Shown: in pieces, positions 47,732 to 60,971 of the stretch
Position numbering within the stretch: position 1 is the first letter of the stretch
Layout of the letters: every line of letters begins with the position of its first letter
Source of the DNA: Dasypus novemcinctus
Taxonomy: Eukaryota; Chordata; Mammalia; Cingulata; Dasypodidae
Direction: 5' to 3'
NCBI RefSeq assembly: GCF_030445035.2
Contig: NC_080677.1
Span: 28,841,513 to 28,905,512, forward strand
Length of the DNA: 64,000 nt
Made by a program: the position numbers and the translations under genes
Notes under the pieces: generated by a model
Databases searched by the model: none
The model's input: only the letters and a program-made list of their open reading frames with translations
What the model was told of the DNA's origin: nothing

Positions 47732-48343
47732 TGTATTAGTCAGAGAGGTACTGAAGCAAGGTACCAGAAATCTGTTGGGTTTTATAAAGGGTATTTATTT
47801 TGGGTAGAAGCTTACAGTTACCAGGTCATAAAGTATAAGTTACTTCCTTCACCGAAGTCTTTTGCAATGTGTTGAAGCAAGATGGCTGCTGACATCTGCA
47901 TGGGTTCATGCTTCCTCTTCTTCTTAAGTCTATGTGGTCCCAGTTTCTTCCAATATCAGCTGTAGGCTGCGATAAGTCTTGTCTCTTTTCCAGGGCTCAT
48001 TCCTCTCTGGGCTCAGCTGTGGTCAGCTGTACACTATCAGGCTCTCTCTCTTCCTAGGACCTCTGTGTGTCTATGGAGCCATCTCTATTCCTCTCTGTTC
48101 TTCACCTGTGTGTTTACTCTCCAGGGTTCCAGCCAAAACTCCAATGAACTTTTCTGTCCCCTTGGTGGGCAGGGACTCAACGTTCTACTGACGTGGCCCA
48201 ATCAAAGCCCTAATCATAATTTAATCAAGTAAAAGTGAAACCTCTGAAGAAAATACAATCTAATACACCCAGAGGAACAGACCAGTTTACAAACATAGTC
48301 CAATATCTCTTTTTGGAATTCATAAATAATACCAAATTGCTAA
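47732..48343 (+). mobile_element. ERVL-like LTR in L1
   Basis: Starts TGTATTAGTCAGAGAGGTAC and includes GGGTTTTATAAAGGGTATTT; ends near GGAATTCATAAATAATACCA. About 612 bp. Antisense L1-like sequence lies on both sides. Resembles an armadillo ERVL-type LTR, but I cannot fix the family or find a target duplication. Confidence 0.6.
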
Positions 48344-48345
48344 AT

Positions 48346-49575
48346 TATTGTGTATTCTTTTACATGGCAACGTTAGAGAGTAAAACCTGAATCCTTAAAT
48401 TATTACTGTCTAATCTAAAGTAATACTTTTGCTTTTTACCAGCAGTGCTTCAACCTTAGAGTACTTTACTCCCTGCCACCTTTTATGTTATTGCTGTTGT
48501 GCATGTTAATTATACATATATTTTTAGACCCCAGAAGATTTTAATATTGTTTTATTTGGCCAATACACATTCATATTACTCCACATATTAACACTTTCTG
48601 TTGCTCTTCATTTTGTTTTATCTTGGGATCATTTTTCTTTTATGCAAAGAATTCTCTTTGGTATGTAGTGTAGGTCTGCTGGAAGCAAAGTCCCTCAATT
48701 TTTATTTATCTGGAAATGTTTTTATTTTGTCTTTACTTTAGAAAAATTTCTCCATTAAAGTATAATTTCATACAGTAAAATCCACACATTTTAAAGATAT
48801 GATGACTTTTAACAGATCATGTGTGTATCACTATAAGATATAGAATATTTCTAACACCGAAGAAATTTCCCCTATTTGTTACAGCCAACCTTTCCCATAC
48901 TCCCATCCATCCCAGCCCTAGGAAACAACTGATCTGATTTATAGACATGATTTTTAGGATCATATGAGTCATGGAACCATATAATATGTACTCTTTTGCC
49001 TCAGCATAATATTTCTGATATTCATTTATATTATATATCTTAAAATTTCATTCATATTTATTGTTCAGTAGTACTCTACTATATGAATATACCTCTTAGT
49101 TTATCCATTTACCTATTGATGAACATTTGGGTTGTTCCAGTTTTTGGCAGTTAAGAAAAATACTGCTGTCAACATTCTTGTATAAGTCTTTCTAAAATTT
49201 AATTTTCTTATTTTTTTCTTTATTAGAGAGGTTGTGGGTTTATGCAATCATGCATAAAATACAGGATTCCCGTATACTACCCCAGTACTAACAACTCGCA
49301 ATGGTGTAGAACATTTGTTACAATTGAGGACAGCACATTTTTATGATTGACTTGTACAAGTCTTTCCATGAATATATGTGGAATAGTATGATATGTGTTT
49401 AACTTCATAAGAATCTTCCAGTTTTCCAAAATGCTTTACAAGTTTATATTACTCCCAGATATGTACGAGAGTTTCCATTGCACCACATGATTGCCAGACT
49501 TTTAAAACTTCAGACATTTTGATGTGTGTGTAGGAGTATCTTGTTGTGGTTTTAATTTACACTGCTCTGATGCCT
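48346..49575 (-). mobile_element. Old antisense L1 with a young L1 3' end inside
   Basis: From about 48745 the sequence follows an old L1 3' end in antisense (CCACACATTTTAAAGATATG, GGGTTGTTCCAGTTTTTGGC, TTTGATGTGTGTGTAGGAGT). At 49207-49355 it is interrupted by a short piece like the 3' end of the L1 at 39919 (TTAGAGAGGTTGTGGGTTTA, ATACAGGATTCCCGTATACT), a 5'-truncated younger insertion. Confidence 0.65.
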
Positions 49576-49579
49576 CTCT

Positions 49580-51160
49580 TACTTGAAATGTGGCTGGTCC
49601 AAACTGAGATGTGCTGTAAGTGTAAAATACACACTGGATTTTAAAGGCTTACTATGAAAAAGATGATTGTGAAACACTTCATTAATAATCTTTACATTCA
49701 TAACAAATTGAAAAATATTTACAATATACTGGGTTAAGTAAAAATAGTGTTAAAATCATTTTACCTGCTTGTGTTTAGTTTTATTTAATGTGGCTACTAG
49801 GAAACTTTAAATAACACATGTGGCTTGATTTTATTTCTATTGAATGATGCTGCTCTATAGCATTCAGGAATTCCTCTCTCCTTCTCTACAACTTTCTTCC
49901 TTTAAATGTTTGATGTCCTCCAATCCCCACTCCATTTTCGTCAGAGAAACCTCCCTGCATCTTCTCTTTGAGGCTTTGCAGACTTTACATTTTGTCCAGA
50001 AGGCCATTTACAAGATGGGACCTGGACACAGGTTTTCCTAAGGAGCCCGTAGTGAATTGACCCTGGGAGTCCTTTCCCTGGAAAGTAGACCTTTCTGAGG
50101 GTAGGCATAACGGAGGGCCAGAGAGAAGAGGAGGAGGTTGGGGGATGCTCACCTAAGTCCTTCAGCAACTTTAGGGGCTCCCTCCCTGCCAGCAAGCTTT
50201 ATCCCCATTTGTCTTTGTCTTCAAGAGATGCCTTCAGGTAGTGACTCCTTCCCCCTCCCTCTTCAGTTTTCCTCTTGGTTTCATCTTTTATTCTGAGATA
50301 GGTCTTGTTTTCTAACCACCTTGACTTGCTTGATTTTTTCTGTGGTTCTTTCCCCAACTCCAGTCCTCCTCCTTTTACACCATTGGCCCTGGTACAGCTC
50401 CACTCAGTCCTAGAGCAGACCCGGCTCCCAGAAGTATGGCCCTGGCACATCCTTGGTCGTCCGTTTGCCTGGAAGGGCCCACCAGGAGGACCTACCTCTC
50501 ACCAGGTGAAGAAGGAAAAGGGTCTCCTCTCAGGAGCAGGAGATTCCTGGCTTTCTTTGGTGTTTCGGATAACAGGATGCCCATGATGTTTTGAATTTCT
50601 CTCCATTGTCCCATGGAACAGATTTGGTCTGCCCTGGGGTTTTGTTTACTAGGGCAGTGTTCAGCTTTCTTTCTTCCCCTTCAGCCAGCCATACCTGGTT
50701 AAGTTCAAACTACACCTGCCTTGCCAGTGCACTGACATAATTTATTGCTTTGTTGAGGCAGCCATGAATCAAGAGACTTGCCTTAAAGTTTCTGCCTTTG
50801 ACAGAAAGAGGCGGGGATGTTTGTGGTGGTTTTTATGGGAAAAGGTTGGGAAGCTAAATCACTGTTTTCTGGGAAGCACAGGCTTAGGTGAGACAGATGC
50901 AATGAATAATATGGGGCCTCTTTGCAGACAGAATAGGATTAGGAAAGGAAGGATGAAGGAAGGAAGGTAACACCAGTTACAAGGCTTCCAAAGGATGAGG
51001 TCATGCCATTTGTGGTACCCTGGATATACAGTGACTTGGAATTAAGAAAAAACAAACAAAAAATATATATATCACAAAGTGAAAAATGATTCCCTTTCCA
51101 GTTCTCTCTCAGACTTATGTCTATCTAAAGAGAAAGTCTCAGTTTTGTGCCACGATGCCT
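49580..51160. other. Mostly unique sequence
   Basis: No repeat or gene recognised apart from a purine-rich GGAAGGA tract near 50945-50967. Frames of 60-93 codons have no known match. It separates two L1-dense regions. Confidence 0.4.
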
Positions 51161-51164
51161 TTAT

Positions 51165-51572
51165 TTATATATTTTTAAAAGAGTCGTCCTGTGCCCCCCC
51201 CCCCCCCCCGTTGTCTGTTCTCTGTGTCATTTCACTGTGTGTTCTTCTGTGTCCACTTGCATTCTTGTCAGCGGTACTGGGAATCTGTGTCTATTTTTGT
51301 TACGTCATCTTGCTGCGTCAGCCCTCTGTGTGTGTGGCACCACTCCTGGGCAGGCTGTGCTTTCTTCGCACAGGGCGGCTTTTCTTGCGAGGCGCACTCC
51401 TTGTGTGTGGAGCTCCCCTGTGCGGGGGACACCCCTACATGGCATGGCACTCCTTGTGCGCATCAGCACTACACGTGGGCCAGCTCACCACATGGGTCAG
51501 GGGGCCCTGGGTTTGGACCCAGGACCTCCCATGTGGTAGGCGAACACTCTGTCAGTTGAATCAAATCTGCTC
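51165..51572 (-). mobile_element. DAS-type SINE, antisense, with poly-C tract
   Basis: Antisense body and head (CACTCTGTCAGTTGAATCAA at the right). The tail-proximal G-rich stretch of the family appears here as a run of about 17 C near 51195-51212. Overlapping + strand frames of 122-197 codons are artefacts of the SINE. Confidence 0.88.
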
Positions 51573-51750
51573 CTGCTATTCCTTTATCATCTTTCAAATT
51601 CTTTTCTTTTCTAAATCTTTTTATTTTGAAATGATTTCAAACTTAATGGAAAAAAATGCAAAAATAATATAAAAACAACCCAGAGAACTCCAATATACCC
51701 TATCCAGATACCCAGATTTAGCAACTTTAAACATTTGCCATATTTGTTAC

Positions 51751-51770
51751 ATCTATCTATCTATCTATCT
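51751..51770. repeat. (ATCT)n microsatellite
   Basis: Five perfect ATCT units within the L1 3' UTR; likely polymorphic. Confidence 0.9.
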
Positions 51771-54111
51771 TCTAAACATTTGATTATAGCATCAGGCTCC
51801 TTTAATGCTTAATACTTCCCATATATATTTCCTAGGAACAGGAATTTAACCACTTTAAGTACAGTTATGAAGTTCAAGAAATTGAATTTTTATATACAAA
51901 ATACAGTCTAATTTCTACTTTTCAATTGACCCAATAGTGTCCTTTGGGCACTTTTTCCTTCCTTATTACATCCCGTTCAGAATCATATACTGTATTTAAT
52001 TGTCATAGTCTCTTTAGTCTTGTTTTTAAAAATGCGGTAACATATATACTACACAAAATTTACTATCTTAACCACTCCCATGCATACAATTCAGTGGCAT
52101 TAATCACATTCACAATGTTGTGGTACCCATCACCATCCATTACCAAAGCTTTTCCATTATCTTAAATGGACCCTGCACCCTTTATATATTAATTCTCTAT
52201 CCACATACCCACTGCAATAGGAGTGGAATCATACAATATCCTTTTGTGTCTGGCTATTTCACTCAACATGATGTCAAGATTCATCCAAGCGGTGGCATGT
52301 ATCAGAACCTGATTCCTTTTTATGACTGAATAATATTCCACTGTTTGTGCATGCCATATTTTGTTTATCCATTCATCTATTGATGAACATTTGGGTTGCT
52401 GCCACCCTTTGGCTATTGTGGATAATGCTTCTATGAACATTGGTATATAAATATCTGTTTGAATCTCTGCTTTCTATTCTTTTGGGTTTGTACATAGAAG
52501 TGGTATTACCAGGTCATATGGTAGTTGTATGTTTTAACACTTTGAGGAACTGCCAAACTGTTTTCCACAGGGATTGTACCATTTTACATTCCCACCAAAA
52601 ATGTACAAGAAATGTATTTCTCTGCATCCTTACAAGCTCTTGTTTTTTTCCATTTTTAAAATAATGGACATTCAAGTGGGTATGAAGTGGTATCACATTG
52701 TGGTTTTGATTTTCATTTCCTTAATGGCTAATGATACTGAGCATATTTTCTTGTGCTTATTGGCCATTTATATATCTGCTTTGGAGAAATGTTTATTGAA
52801 GTCCTTGATCCATTTTTTTTTCTCAGGTAAATGAGTATTAAATACATACTATATGCCAGCCATTGAGTCATAAAAGGCAGGTGACATGGGGGCATCTTTT
52901 TCTTTAAACTTTTTATTTTGAAAGAATTTCAAACTTACAGGACAATTGCAAAAATAATACACCACTGTACAGGAAACTCCAACTCTCCACATCACCCCTT
53001 GCTCCCAGATATCCAGATCCACTAATTTTGATATTTTGTCACATTTGCCGTATCATTCTATTCATTATCTATCATATATCTCTATCTTCCTCTATCTATT
53101 TTATGAACATTTGAGAGCAGGTTGCACACATCTTGTTCTTAAGATTTCTTAAGAACAAGAATACTTAATTTATGTAATATATTTAATGTACTTAAGTGTA
53201 GTTACCAAGTTTAAGAAATTTAACATTGATATAAGGCTTACATTCTATACACCAAATTTTTCCTCTGTCCCAATAATATCCTTTGATCCTTTGAGCCTTT
53301 TCTTCTCCATTCTTAGATCCCATTCAGGATTGTGTATTTCATTTACTTCTCATTAATCACTTTAGTTGGTCTCTCTTCCTTTTTAAAAAATATTGTGGCA
53401 ACATAAATTCAAGTACATCTTCCCATCCCTAGCCCTCCTTGGAATATCATTCACTGGGATTAGTCATATTCACAGTGTTGTAGTACCTTCACCAACATCC
53501 ATTACTAGAATTTCTGTTCACCCCAAACAGAAACCCTATACTCATTTTGCTTTAACTCCCCATTACTCTGCCTCCACCCCTGGTAACCTATACTCTACTT
53601 TCTATCTCTATGAGTTTGTATATTCTCTGATATTTTCTTTGTGGTTATGGGCCTTAAATTTAACATCCTAAATCTATAACATGCTCGTTTGGTTTGATAC
53701 GAACTTAGCATACATAAACTATGTCCCTAAATCCTTCTGTCCCCCGACCTTTATGTAGTTCTTGTCATAAGTTACATATTTACGACATTATGAATCTCAA
53801 CCATTGATTTATCATTACTTTATATGCGTTTGTCTTTTGGATGTTGTAAGAATTATAAAATGGAGTTACAAACCAAAAATACATTAGTACTGGCATTTAT
53901 ATTTACCCATATCATTACCTATACCGGAGATCTTTATTTCTTCATGTGGCTTTGGTGATTCTTTCAACTTGTAGAACTCCCTTTATCCCTCCCTTTCTTG
54001 TAGGTCAAGTCTAATGATGATGACCTCCTTCAGTTTTTGTTTATTTGGGAATGTCTTAATCTCTCCCTCATTTTTAAAAGACAGTTTTTCCAGATATAGA
54101 ATTCTTGGTCC

Positions 54112-54509
54112 CCTTCATCCCCCCTTCCCCCTCCCCGTAGTCTGCTCCCTTGTGTCCATTCACTGTGTGTTCTATTGTGTCCACTCCACTTGCACCCTCG
54201 GCAGCACCGGGAAACTGTGTCTCTTTTTTGTTGCATCATCTTGCTGCATCAGCTCTCTGTGTGTGCAGCGCCACTCCTGGGTGGGCTGCGCTTTTTTCAT
54301 GCAAGGTGGCTCTCCTTGCAGGGCACACTCCTTGTGCATGGGGCTCCCCCACATGGGGGCACCCCTGTGTGGCATGGCACTCCTTGAGCACGGCAGCACT
54401 GCACTTGGGCCAGCTCACTACACGGGTCAGGAGGCCCTGGGTATCGAACCTGGGACCGTCCCATATGGTAGGCGGATGCTCTATCAGTTGAGCCATGTCT
54501 GTTTCCCAA
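54112..54509 (-). mobile_element. DAS-type SINE, antisense
   Basis: CCGTAGTCTGCTCCCTTGTG at the left and GCTCTATCAGTTGAGCCATG at the right bracket a nearly complete antisense copy in L1. It produces most of a 225-codon + strand frame at 54014-54691, the longest of the SINE-derived shadows. Confidence 0.88.
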
Positions 54510-57039
54510 CGTTTAATCTTATTGAGGCTCCCTTATACTTGGCATGTTGCTTCCCTCTTTCAGCTTTCAAAATTCTCTCTTTGTCTTTGATTTTCAACAG
54601 TTTGATTATAATATTACAGTGTGGGTCTATTTGGGTTTTTCCTGTTTGGAGTTTGTTGAGTTTCATGGATGTATATTCGTGTCTCCATTAAATTTGGAAA
54701 GCTTTCAGCCTTATTTCCTCAAATATTCTCTGTCTCTCCCTCCCACTCCCCAGACCAGGTGTCTGTTCTTTAAGCTTGTATTCAGCTAGTGTTATGACAG
54801 AGATGATCTTGAATGCTAACAAACAAAAAAAAAAAAAAAGAAGGAGAAATATATAACACCTTTCCCAATCTTTGCAGATTGGTCTCCTCTCCTTCAGAGC
54901 TTACCCATACAATAAATTTGAAGTATAATTCTAGGTGAAAGCATAGTGTCTTCTGTGGTCCTTTTTATTTCAGTGGGGTTGGAAGTAATGTCCCCTTATC
55001 ATTTCAGATTTTTGTTATTTTCATCCCCTTTCTTTTTTTTCCCATTGTCAATCTAGCTAAAGGTTTGTCAGTTTTATTGATCAAAGAACCAACTTTTGTT
55101 TTTGTTGATTCTATTGTTTTTGTTTGTTTGCTTTATCTTTCATTTAACTCCACTCTAATCTTGATTTTCCTCCCTCCTCCTTATTTTGGGCTTATTTTGC
55201 TCTTCTTTTTTAGAGGTTAGGTTTCTGATTTGAAGTCTTCCAGTTTAGAGGTTAGGTTTCTGATTTGAAGTTTTCTTTTTCAATGGAAGCATTAGAGCTA
55301 TAAATTTCCTTCTCAGCACTGCCTTCACTTCATCCCATAAATTTTGGTATATTGCATTTTCATTTCTGTAAAGTAGGCTGTTGGAATTTTGATTGGTATT
55401 GCATTGAATCTATAAATCAGTTTGAGTAGGATTGACATCTTCCTGATATTTAGTCTTCCAATCCATGAACATGAATGTCTTTCCATTTGTTTAGCTCTTC
55501 TTTGATTTCTTTTAGCATTGTTCTTCAGTTTTCTGAATGTAGGTCATATATATCTTTTGTTAAATTGATTCCTAGGTATTTGAGTCTTTTTGTTGCTATT
55601 GTAAATGGAATTTTTTTCCAATGGAATTTCCTCCTCAGATTGTTCACTACTAGTGTACAGAAACATTAATGATTTTTGAATGTTGATCTTGTGTACTGCC
55701 ACTTTACTGAACTTGTTAATTAGCTTAAATAGCTTTATCGTAGGTGTTCTGAAATTTTCTAAATATAGGATCATGTTATCTGTAAATAGTGAGAGTTTTA
55801 CTTCTTCCTTTCCTATTTGGATGCCTGGTTTTTTAACCCTTGTCTAATTACTCTAGTTAGAATTTCTAGCACAATATTGAATAACAATGCTGAGAGTGGG
55901 TGTCCCTGTCTTGTACCAACCTTAGATGGAAAGCTTTCAACCTTTCCCCATTGAGTACAATGTAGACTGTGGACTTTTCATTTATGCCCTTTATCATATT
56001 AAGGAACTTTCCTTCTATCCCTATTTTTGAAGTTTTTTTAATCAAGAAAGATGCTAGAGGTGATGCGTATCATCTTTAATCAAGATGACTATATGATTTT
56101 TATACATCAGTTTGTTAACAGTAGTATATTATGTTAATTGATTTCTTATGTTGAACCACCCTGCATACCAGGAACAAATTCTAATTGGTCACGGTATATA
56201 ATTCTTTTGATATGTTGTTGGATTCTATCTGCAAGTATTTTGTTGAGAATTTTTGTATCTATGTTGATTAGAGATACTGGTCTATAATTTTCTTTTCTTG
56301 TAGTATCTTTATCTGGTTTTTATATTAGGGTGGTGTTGTCTTCATAAAATATGTTAGGTAATTGTCCCTTCTCTCCAATTTTTTGGAAGGGTTTAAACAG
56401 GATTGGTGTTAGTTCTTCTGGAAATGCTTGGTAGAATTCACCTATGAAGCCATCTGGTCCTGGTTTTCTTGACGACTGATTCAGTCTCTTTAAATGTGAT
56501 TGGTTTGTTGAGGATATCTTTACATTTGTTTAAGTTTTCTTTAAATTCTTTCATCAGTTTTTTATCATTTTACATGTGTAAGTACTTTACATCCTTGGTT
56601 AAATTCCTAGATTTTTAAATTCTTTTAGTTGCTATTGTAAATAGAATTGTTTTCTTTATTTCAGTTTGGGGTTGTTCCTTACTGTTGTATAGAAACAGTA
56701 TTTCCCTGTTCATCTTGTACCTTGTTACTTTGCTCAATTCATTTATTAGCTGTAGTAGCTTTCTTGTAAATTCTTCAGAATTTTCTATATATTACATCAT
56801 GAGATCTGCAAATAAGGATAGTTTTTACTTTTGCATTTCCAATTTAGACATCTTTTATTTCTTTTTCTTGCCTAATTGTTGTGGCAAGAACTTTCAGTAC
56901 ACTATTGACTACCAGTGGGAAAAGTGGGCATTCTTGTTTTGTTCCTGATCTTGGAGGGAAAACATTCCATCTTTCACTACTGAATATTATGTTAGCTGTG
57001 GAGTTTTCATTTATGCCTTTTTTGGAGAGAGGAAGTACC

Positions 57040-57256
57040 CTGGGGAAGTGGATTTGGCCCAACTGATAGTGTCCCTCTATCATATGGGAGGACCAGGGTT
57101 CAAACCCCGGGCCTCCTGACCCGTGTGGAGCTGGCCCACTCACAGTGCTGATGCGCACAAGGAGTGCCCTGCCACGCAGGGGTGTCCCCACATAGGGGAG
57201 CCCCATGCGCAAGGTGTGCGTCCCATAAGGAGAGCCGCCCTGTGTGAAAAAAGCAT
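57040..57256 (+). mobile_element. Truncated DAS-type SINE at the edge of an LTR element
   Basis: Has the tRNA-like head and GC-rich body but stops at GTGTGAAAAAAGC, where LTR sequence begins. The missing tail is not found on the far side of the LTR element, so a deletion accompanied or followed the junction. Confidence 0.8.
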
Positions 57257-57623
57257 GCAAGATCAAAGGACTTGGAAGGGGAGTGGGGAGAATGAGGGTT
57301 AACCTAATCTAGGTTCCCGTGAGTGTCACTGGAGGGTGAGGAAGAAGGAAAAAAATATGAGTCCTGGGTTCTTGCCTGTATCATGACCCAAAGGGGAGGA
57401 GTAGGGCTTTCCTGCAGATGCTGAGGATTGGCAGATTTAAACCATACGGCGAAAAGCAGAAGCAGCAAGGGCCATTTGGAGAAACTGAGGGCTGCTCTGA
57501 TTATCCAAGTTTTATGGAGGTACAGGCTTTACTAGCTGTGGTTTTGCCCAGGGGCAGGGCTAACTGTTATAGTCACGCACAGGCCTTATAACTAAGCCGG
57601 GCAAGATGACGAGCCACCAAACA
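57257..57623 (-). repeat. Left LTR (probable 3' LTR)
   Basis: Shares GCTGAGGATTGGCAG, GATTATCCAAG, GCCCAGGGGCAGGGC-like and ACTAAGCC blocks with the right LTR. It lacks about 17 bp that the right copy has after AGATC, and its AATAAA position is mutated. Confidence 0.7.
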
Positions 57624-59369
57624 GAATTTCATTTTTGCCTTTACAGTCTATCCTGGTGTCTCGGCATCAGTTTTTAAGATGACTGGCCCAAGTAGTTGAG
57701 ATATTTAAGTACATGTTCATGCAGGGTGAAAGCCCCATACAGTCTTTTCTGTCACAGCTAAGGAAGAGACAGACCAGTCTTCAGGCAGATGCTGTTTCAT
57801 TACTGCCTGGCTGCCCTTGGCAAAGTCTGCATATAAAGCCACTTGAGGGAGTCTCCTGATACTAAGCCACGGCCATCATGAGGATGCTAGCTTCCATGCC
57901 ATGGGCCCGACCTGCAAGGCCACCATACCCAGGGTGCCAGGGCAGTGCCACCTTCTTAGCAGAGAAGGTTTTGCAGGCCTTAAGGTATGCATGGGTCTTC
58001 TGGGCAGGCAGTTGGCAGTCTCTGTGGGGTTTACTTCTCAGTCTGAGTTCCAGCACTGTAAGTCCTGTATTCCAGCTTCTGTGGTAGATTTAATCGGAGG
58101 TGAGTCCATCTCTAGTGACTAAGTCGTGGGCTGGAGGGTGTCATCTGAGGTGAGGTGGTGATAGCCTGGGGTCAACCCAGGAGTGGGTATCCCTCCCAAG
58201 TAGCACCCCATAAAAGATAGGGAGTTTTGTCATGGGCTTTAAAATACCACTGGGTGGCTCTAATCATGCTGTCTCTGTAGGTCTTGTGAAATGTTTGTCA
58301 CAGAGCTCCATGACTTTTTGGGGGTGTCTAGGACACACTTAGCAAAGGTTTTGACTGAATGTTCCCACGCAGCCCTCTGAACTTCCTTGCACAGGAAGAA
58401 TATGGTTTGTCCACACTTATATGCCAATTGAGTATTGATTTTTTTGTACCTCCTTGCCACCTGTCCTCACCTAGGAATAGTTTGCCCAGCAGGCAGGGTT
58501 AGAGGACAATTAGCCATGCAGGTTTGATTTGATTATACTCATGGAGCCATTGGAACTGTATGAGGATATTTAGGTTATGCCTGGGTTGAGAATCATTTAT
58601 GCATTGGTGCCAGCGGACCAGTTTGATGTATAGATTGAAGAGCTTTGCGTCCTCAGCCATGCTCAGTGGTATGTTGGGCGCAGGTGGTTGGGGAGAGAGA
58701 GCCAGCAGTCTTCTCTGTCCCATCCCTGGGATGGCAGTCTCCAAGGGACCTGCTGGATATGCTACATAAGACTGAATATTAGATAGTTTAGCATATTTGG
58801 AGGCAGCCAAGGCCTCGGATCTAAAATCTGTTCCCAGTGGGACAAAAGGGAGGGCGTGGGAAACGGCCTCATGCCAATTCTATGACACATTGTTGGGGCT
58901 ATCCCCAGTGGAAAGAAGCAACTGTGCATGGGATTTTGTACAGGGCTGTAATGAGAGTGAGAGATGTGGGTTGTGTTACCTTCAGAACATGAATAGTCCT
59001 AGTAGGTGTTGTGCATGTCCTAGTGCCTGAAGTGGGCTTGTGTGTGATGGTGGTGGGAATCTGTCTGTCCTTAAAGGACCAGGGGATGCCCAGGAATTTG
59101 GCAGAGTTTGGTGGTCCTTATATTTAATGGGGTGCTATTGCCCAGCCTCATTTTTTTGAAAATGACGTATGCGTGTGGCCAGGTCCTCTGCGAGGCCCTC
59201 TTTAGAGTCACCCCTTAATCGAAGGCAGCTATATAGTGCCAGGATTAAGCGGTTTTTTAAAAGACCATTTGTTAAAGTCCAGGCAGTCAGTTAGCAATTT
59301 TTGTTGTTGTCGCTGTTGTTATTTGTTTGTTTTTTAGGTATTGGCACTGTGTAAAACATGTTGGCCAAA

Positions 59370-60110
59370 TCAGTCACAGGAAAGCAATTGCCCATGCTTC
59401 TGTGTGTATCTTTGATTATTTAGATGATACTTGGAATAGGATCTTGACTGGCAGGACTTGTGCATCAGGGCTGGTACAATTGATAGTTTATCAGCTCTGT
59501 TGGTGGAGGCTTTTAGAATGGACTGAATGGGGCTATGGGATGGGGGAGCTAGTGGGTGTGATGAATTATTCCCTCTTTGAAGACAGCATGGATGATAGGT
59601 CACAGCCCCACGGTACCTTGTTTCAGGTGATATTTGATTGGCAAGGGCAGTTCCCTGGGGGTCCCATTTGGCATGGCCCAGCAAGGGAGCCAAAGATTTG
59701 ATCTTATGCCAGGCAATGGTTAAAGCATCAATACCTGGAGTGGCCAGGAAAAGTGTCAGCACTTGGGGTAGCTGTTTAATAAGCGTTGTTGCCCTAGTTA
59801 CAACTCCCAGCGGGGCGGGGGACTGGGCCTTTGGCACACAGGAGGAGGAGGCGGGGACCTCAGAGGCCTGGTAAGCTGGGATCTGTGACGCTGGTGTGAG
59901 CCCCCTCAAGTCCTGCAGATACAGCTCCACGCCTTGCCTAGCTGTGCTGACAGGATGAGCCCTTCTAGTGAGGCTGAGCCAGGCTGCCGGGAAGTCGGGA
60001 GGGGATTCCCCGTAAGAAAAATTTCCATGACTCAGTGGCCCAGGGCCAAAGACAAACTTTGGATCTTTTCTCTGTGAATGCTCAAAGAAATGCCGTGCCT
60101 GTTGGATCAT
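59370..60110 (-). pseudogene. Longest open frame of the LTR element
   Basis: A 246-codon minus-strand frame, proline- and leucine-rich in the middle, without a motif I recognise (no zinc knuckle, no major-homology region, no polymerase or protease signature). From its position in the 5' half of the element it could be a gag remnant, but that is a guess from location. Stops occur shortly on both sides. Confidence 0.35.
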
Positions 60111-60971
60111 CTCAATCTTCTAAGTAACAGTGGAGCCTCATCAATTGTTGCCAGTTGGTATCTGCCTTGGTGGTGATACCTGCTATGGATGGACAGGTGT
60201 GTCTTTTTTGTTTGTTTTTTTTAAGGTCAATAGGGGAGTGGCTCAGACTCTATTATGTGGTTTGGATTCCTAGGTCATGTCATGCCTGCTAATTGTCTCA
60301 TCTGTGGGTGGTGGGAGCTTACTAATAATTTGGACCCCATGTTGAATACCCTTAGTGAACAGTCAGCATTTCACCCTCCTGCTGTATAAAATCCTTAAGA
60401 ATCGTTTGAATTTCTAGTCTGGTAAAAGTTCTGGTTTGGGTTTCAGTATCTTCCCTGCCTGGGGTTTATTGGCCTTATAGGTCATTACCTGAAAAATTGG
60501 GTGGGGGGCCTTCCCTGTGCCCTGTCTCATATTCGGCCACCTCTCACTCCAGGGTGTCCCAGTTGACCTCAGGGGTTAGGGTCTGCGGTACGGGTCCTTC
60601 TGTGACCCATGGGGTTGGGGACAAAGAGTGGCAGCAGCAAAGATAGTACCCACCTAAGAATCACGACCCTTGTGTCCCTTTGGCCAGTGGGTGCTGTGTT
60701 GTCCTGCAGAGGCTTCAATGTTTGTGTAATTTGGTGAGGGTAACCTAGGCAACACCCTACAGACCCTAAGGGCAGCTGTGCAGAGCAGCACCAATGAATG
60801 CCAGCGAGCAGTGGAGCCTTCCCAAATGGTCCTGGCCACTTGGTGGACAAGGCATTCCCACCCAGCCACTATCGGTGAGCATCAGATCACCCTGCTCACT
60901 GGACACTTGCTCTGGATGCAATGTGAAAGTTCTTCCGGTGATGAGATGCAAACACGGATAGTCAGCCAAGA

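Larger units (their letters stand above)
51585..57030 (-). mobile_element. Antisense L1 mosaic
   Basis: Starts with an antisense L1 3' UTR (CTTTTTATTTTGAAATGATT, 51613), an ORF2 C-terminal region (52200-52830), then a second L1 3' UTR (CTTTTTATTTTGAAAGAATT, 52910), showing at least two L1 copies in the same orientation. ORF1-type sequence (53650-54110, 54510-54900) and mid-ORF2 (54920-57030) follow in an order that implies rearrangement. No intact ORF. Confidence 0.75.

Noticed and set aside
51751-51770. CRISPR-like or other regular array
   Set aside because: Only a plain ATCT microsatellite in an L1 tail; no spaced repeats anywhere in the window.
54014-54691. 225-codon + strand frame, among the longest in the window
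   Set aside because: Its middle is an antisense SINE and its ends are antisense L1; no continuous protein homology.
57862-58810. Envelope-like or other viral gene in the LTR element
   Set aside because: The minus-strand frames are short and show no signal peptide, fusion-peptide or transmembrane pattern that I can defend, so no viral gene is named.
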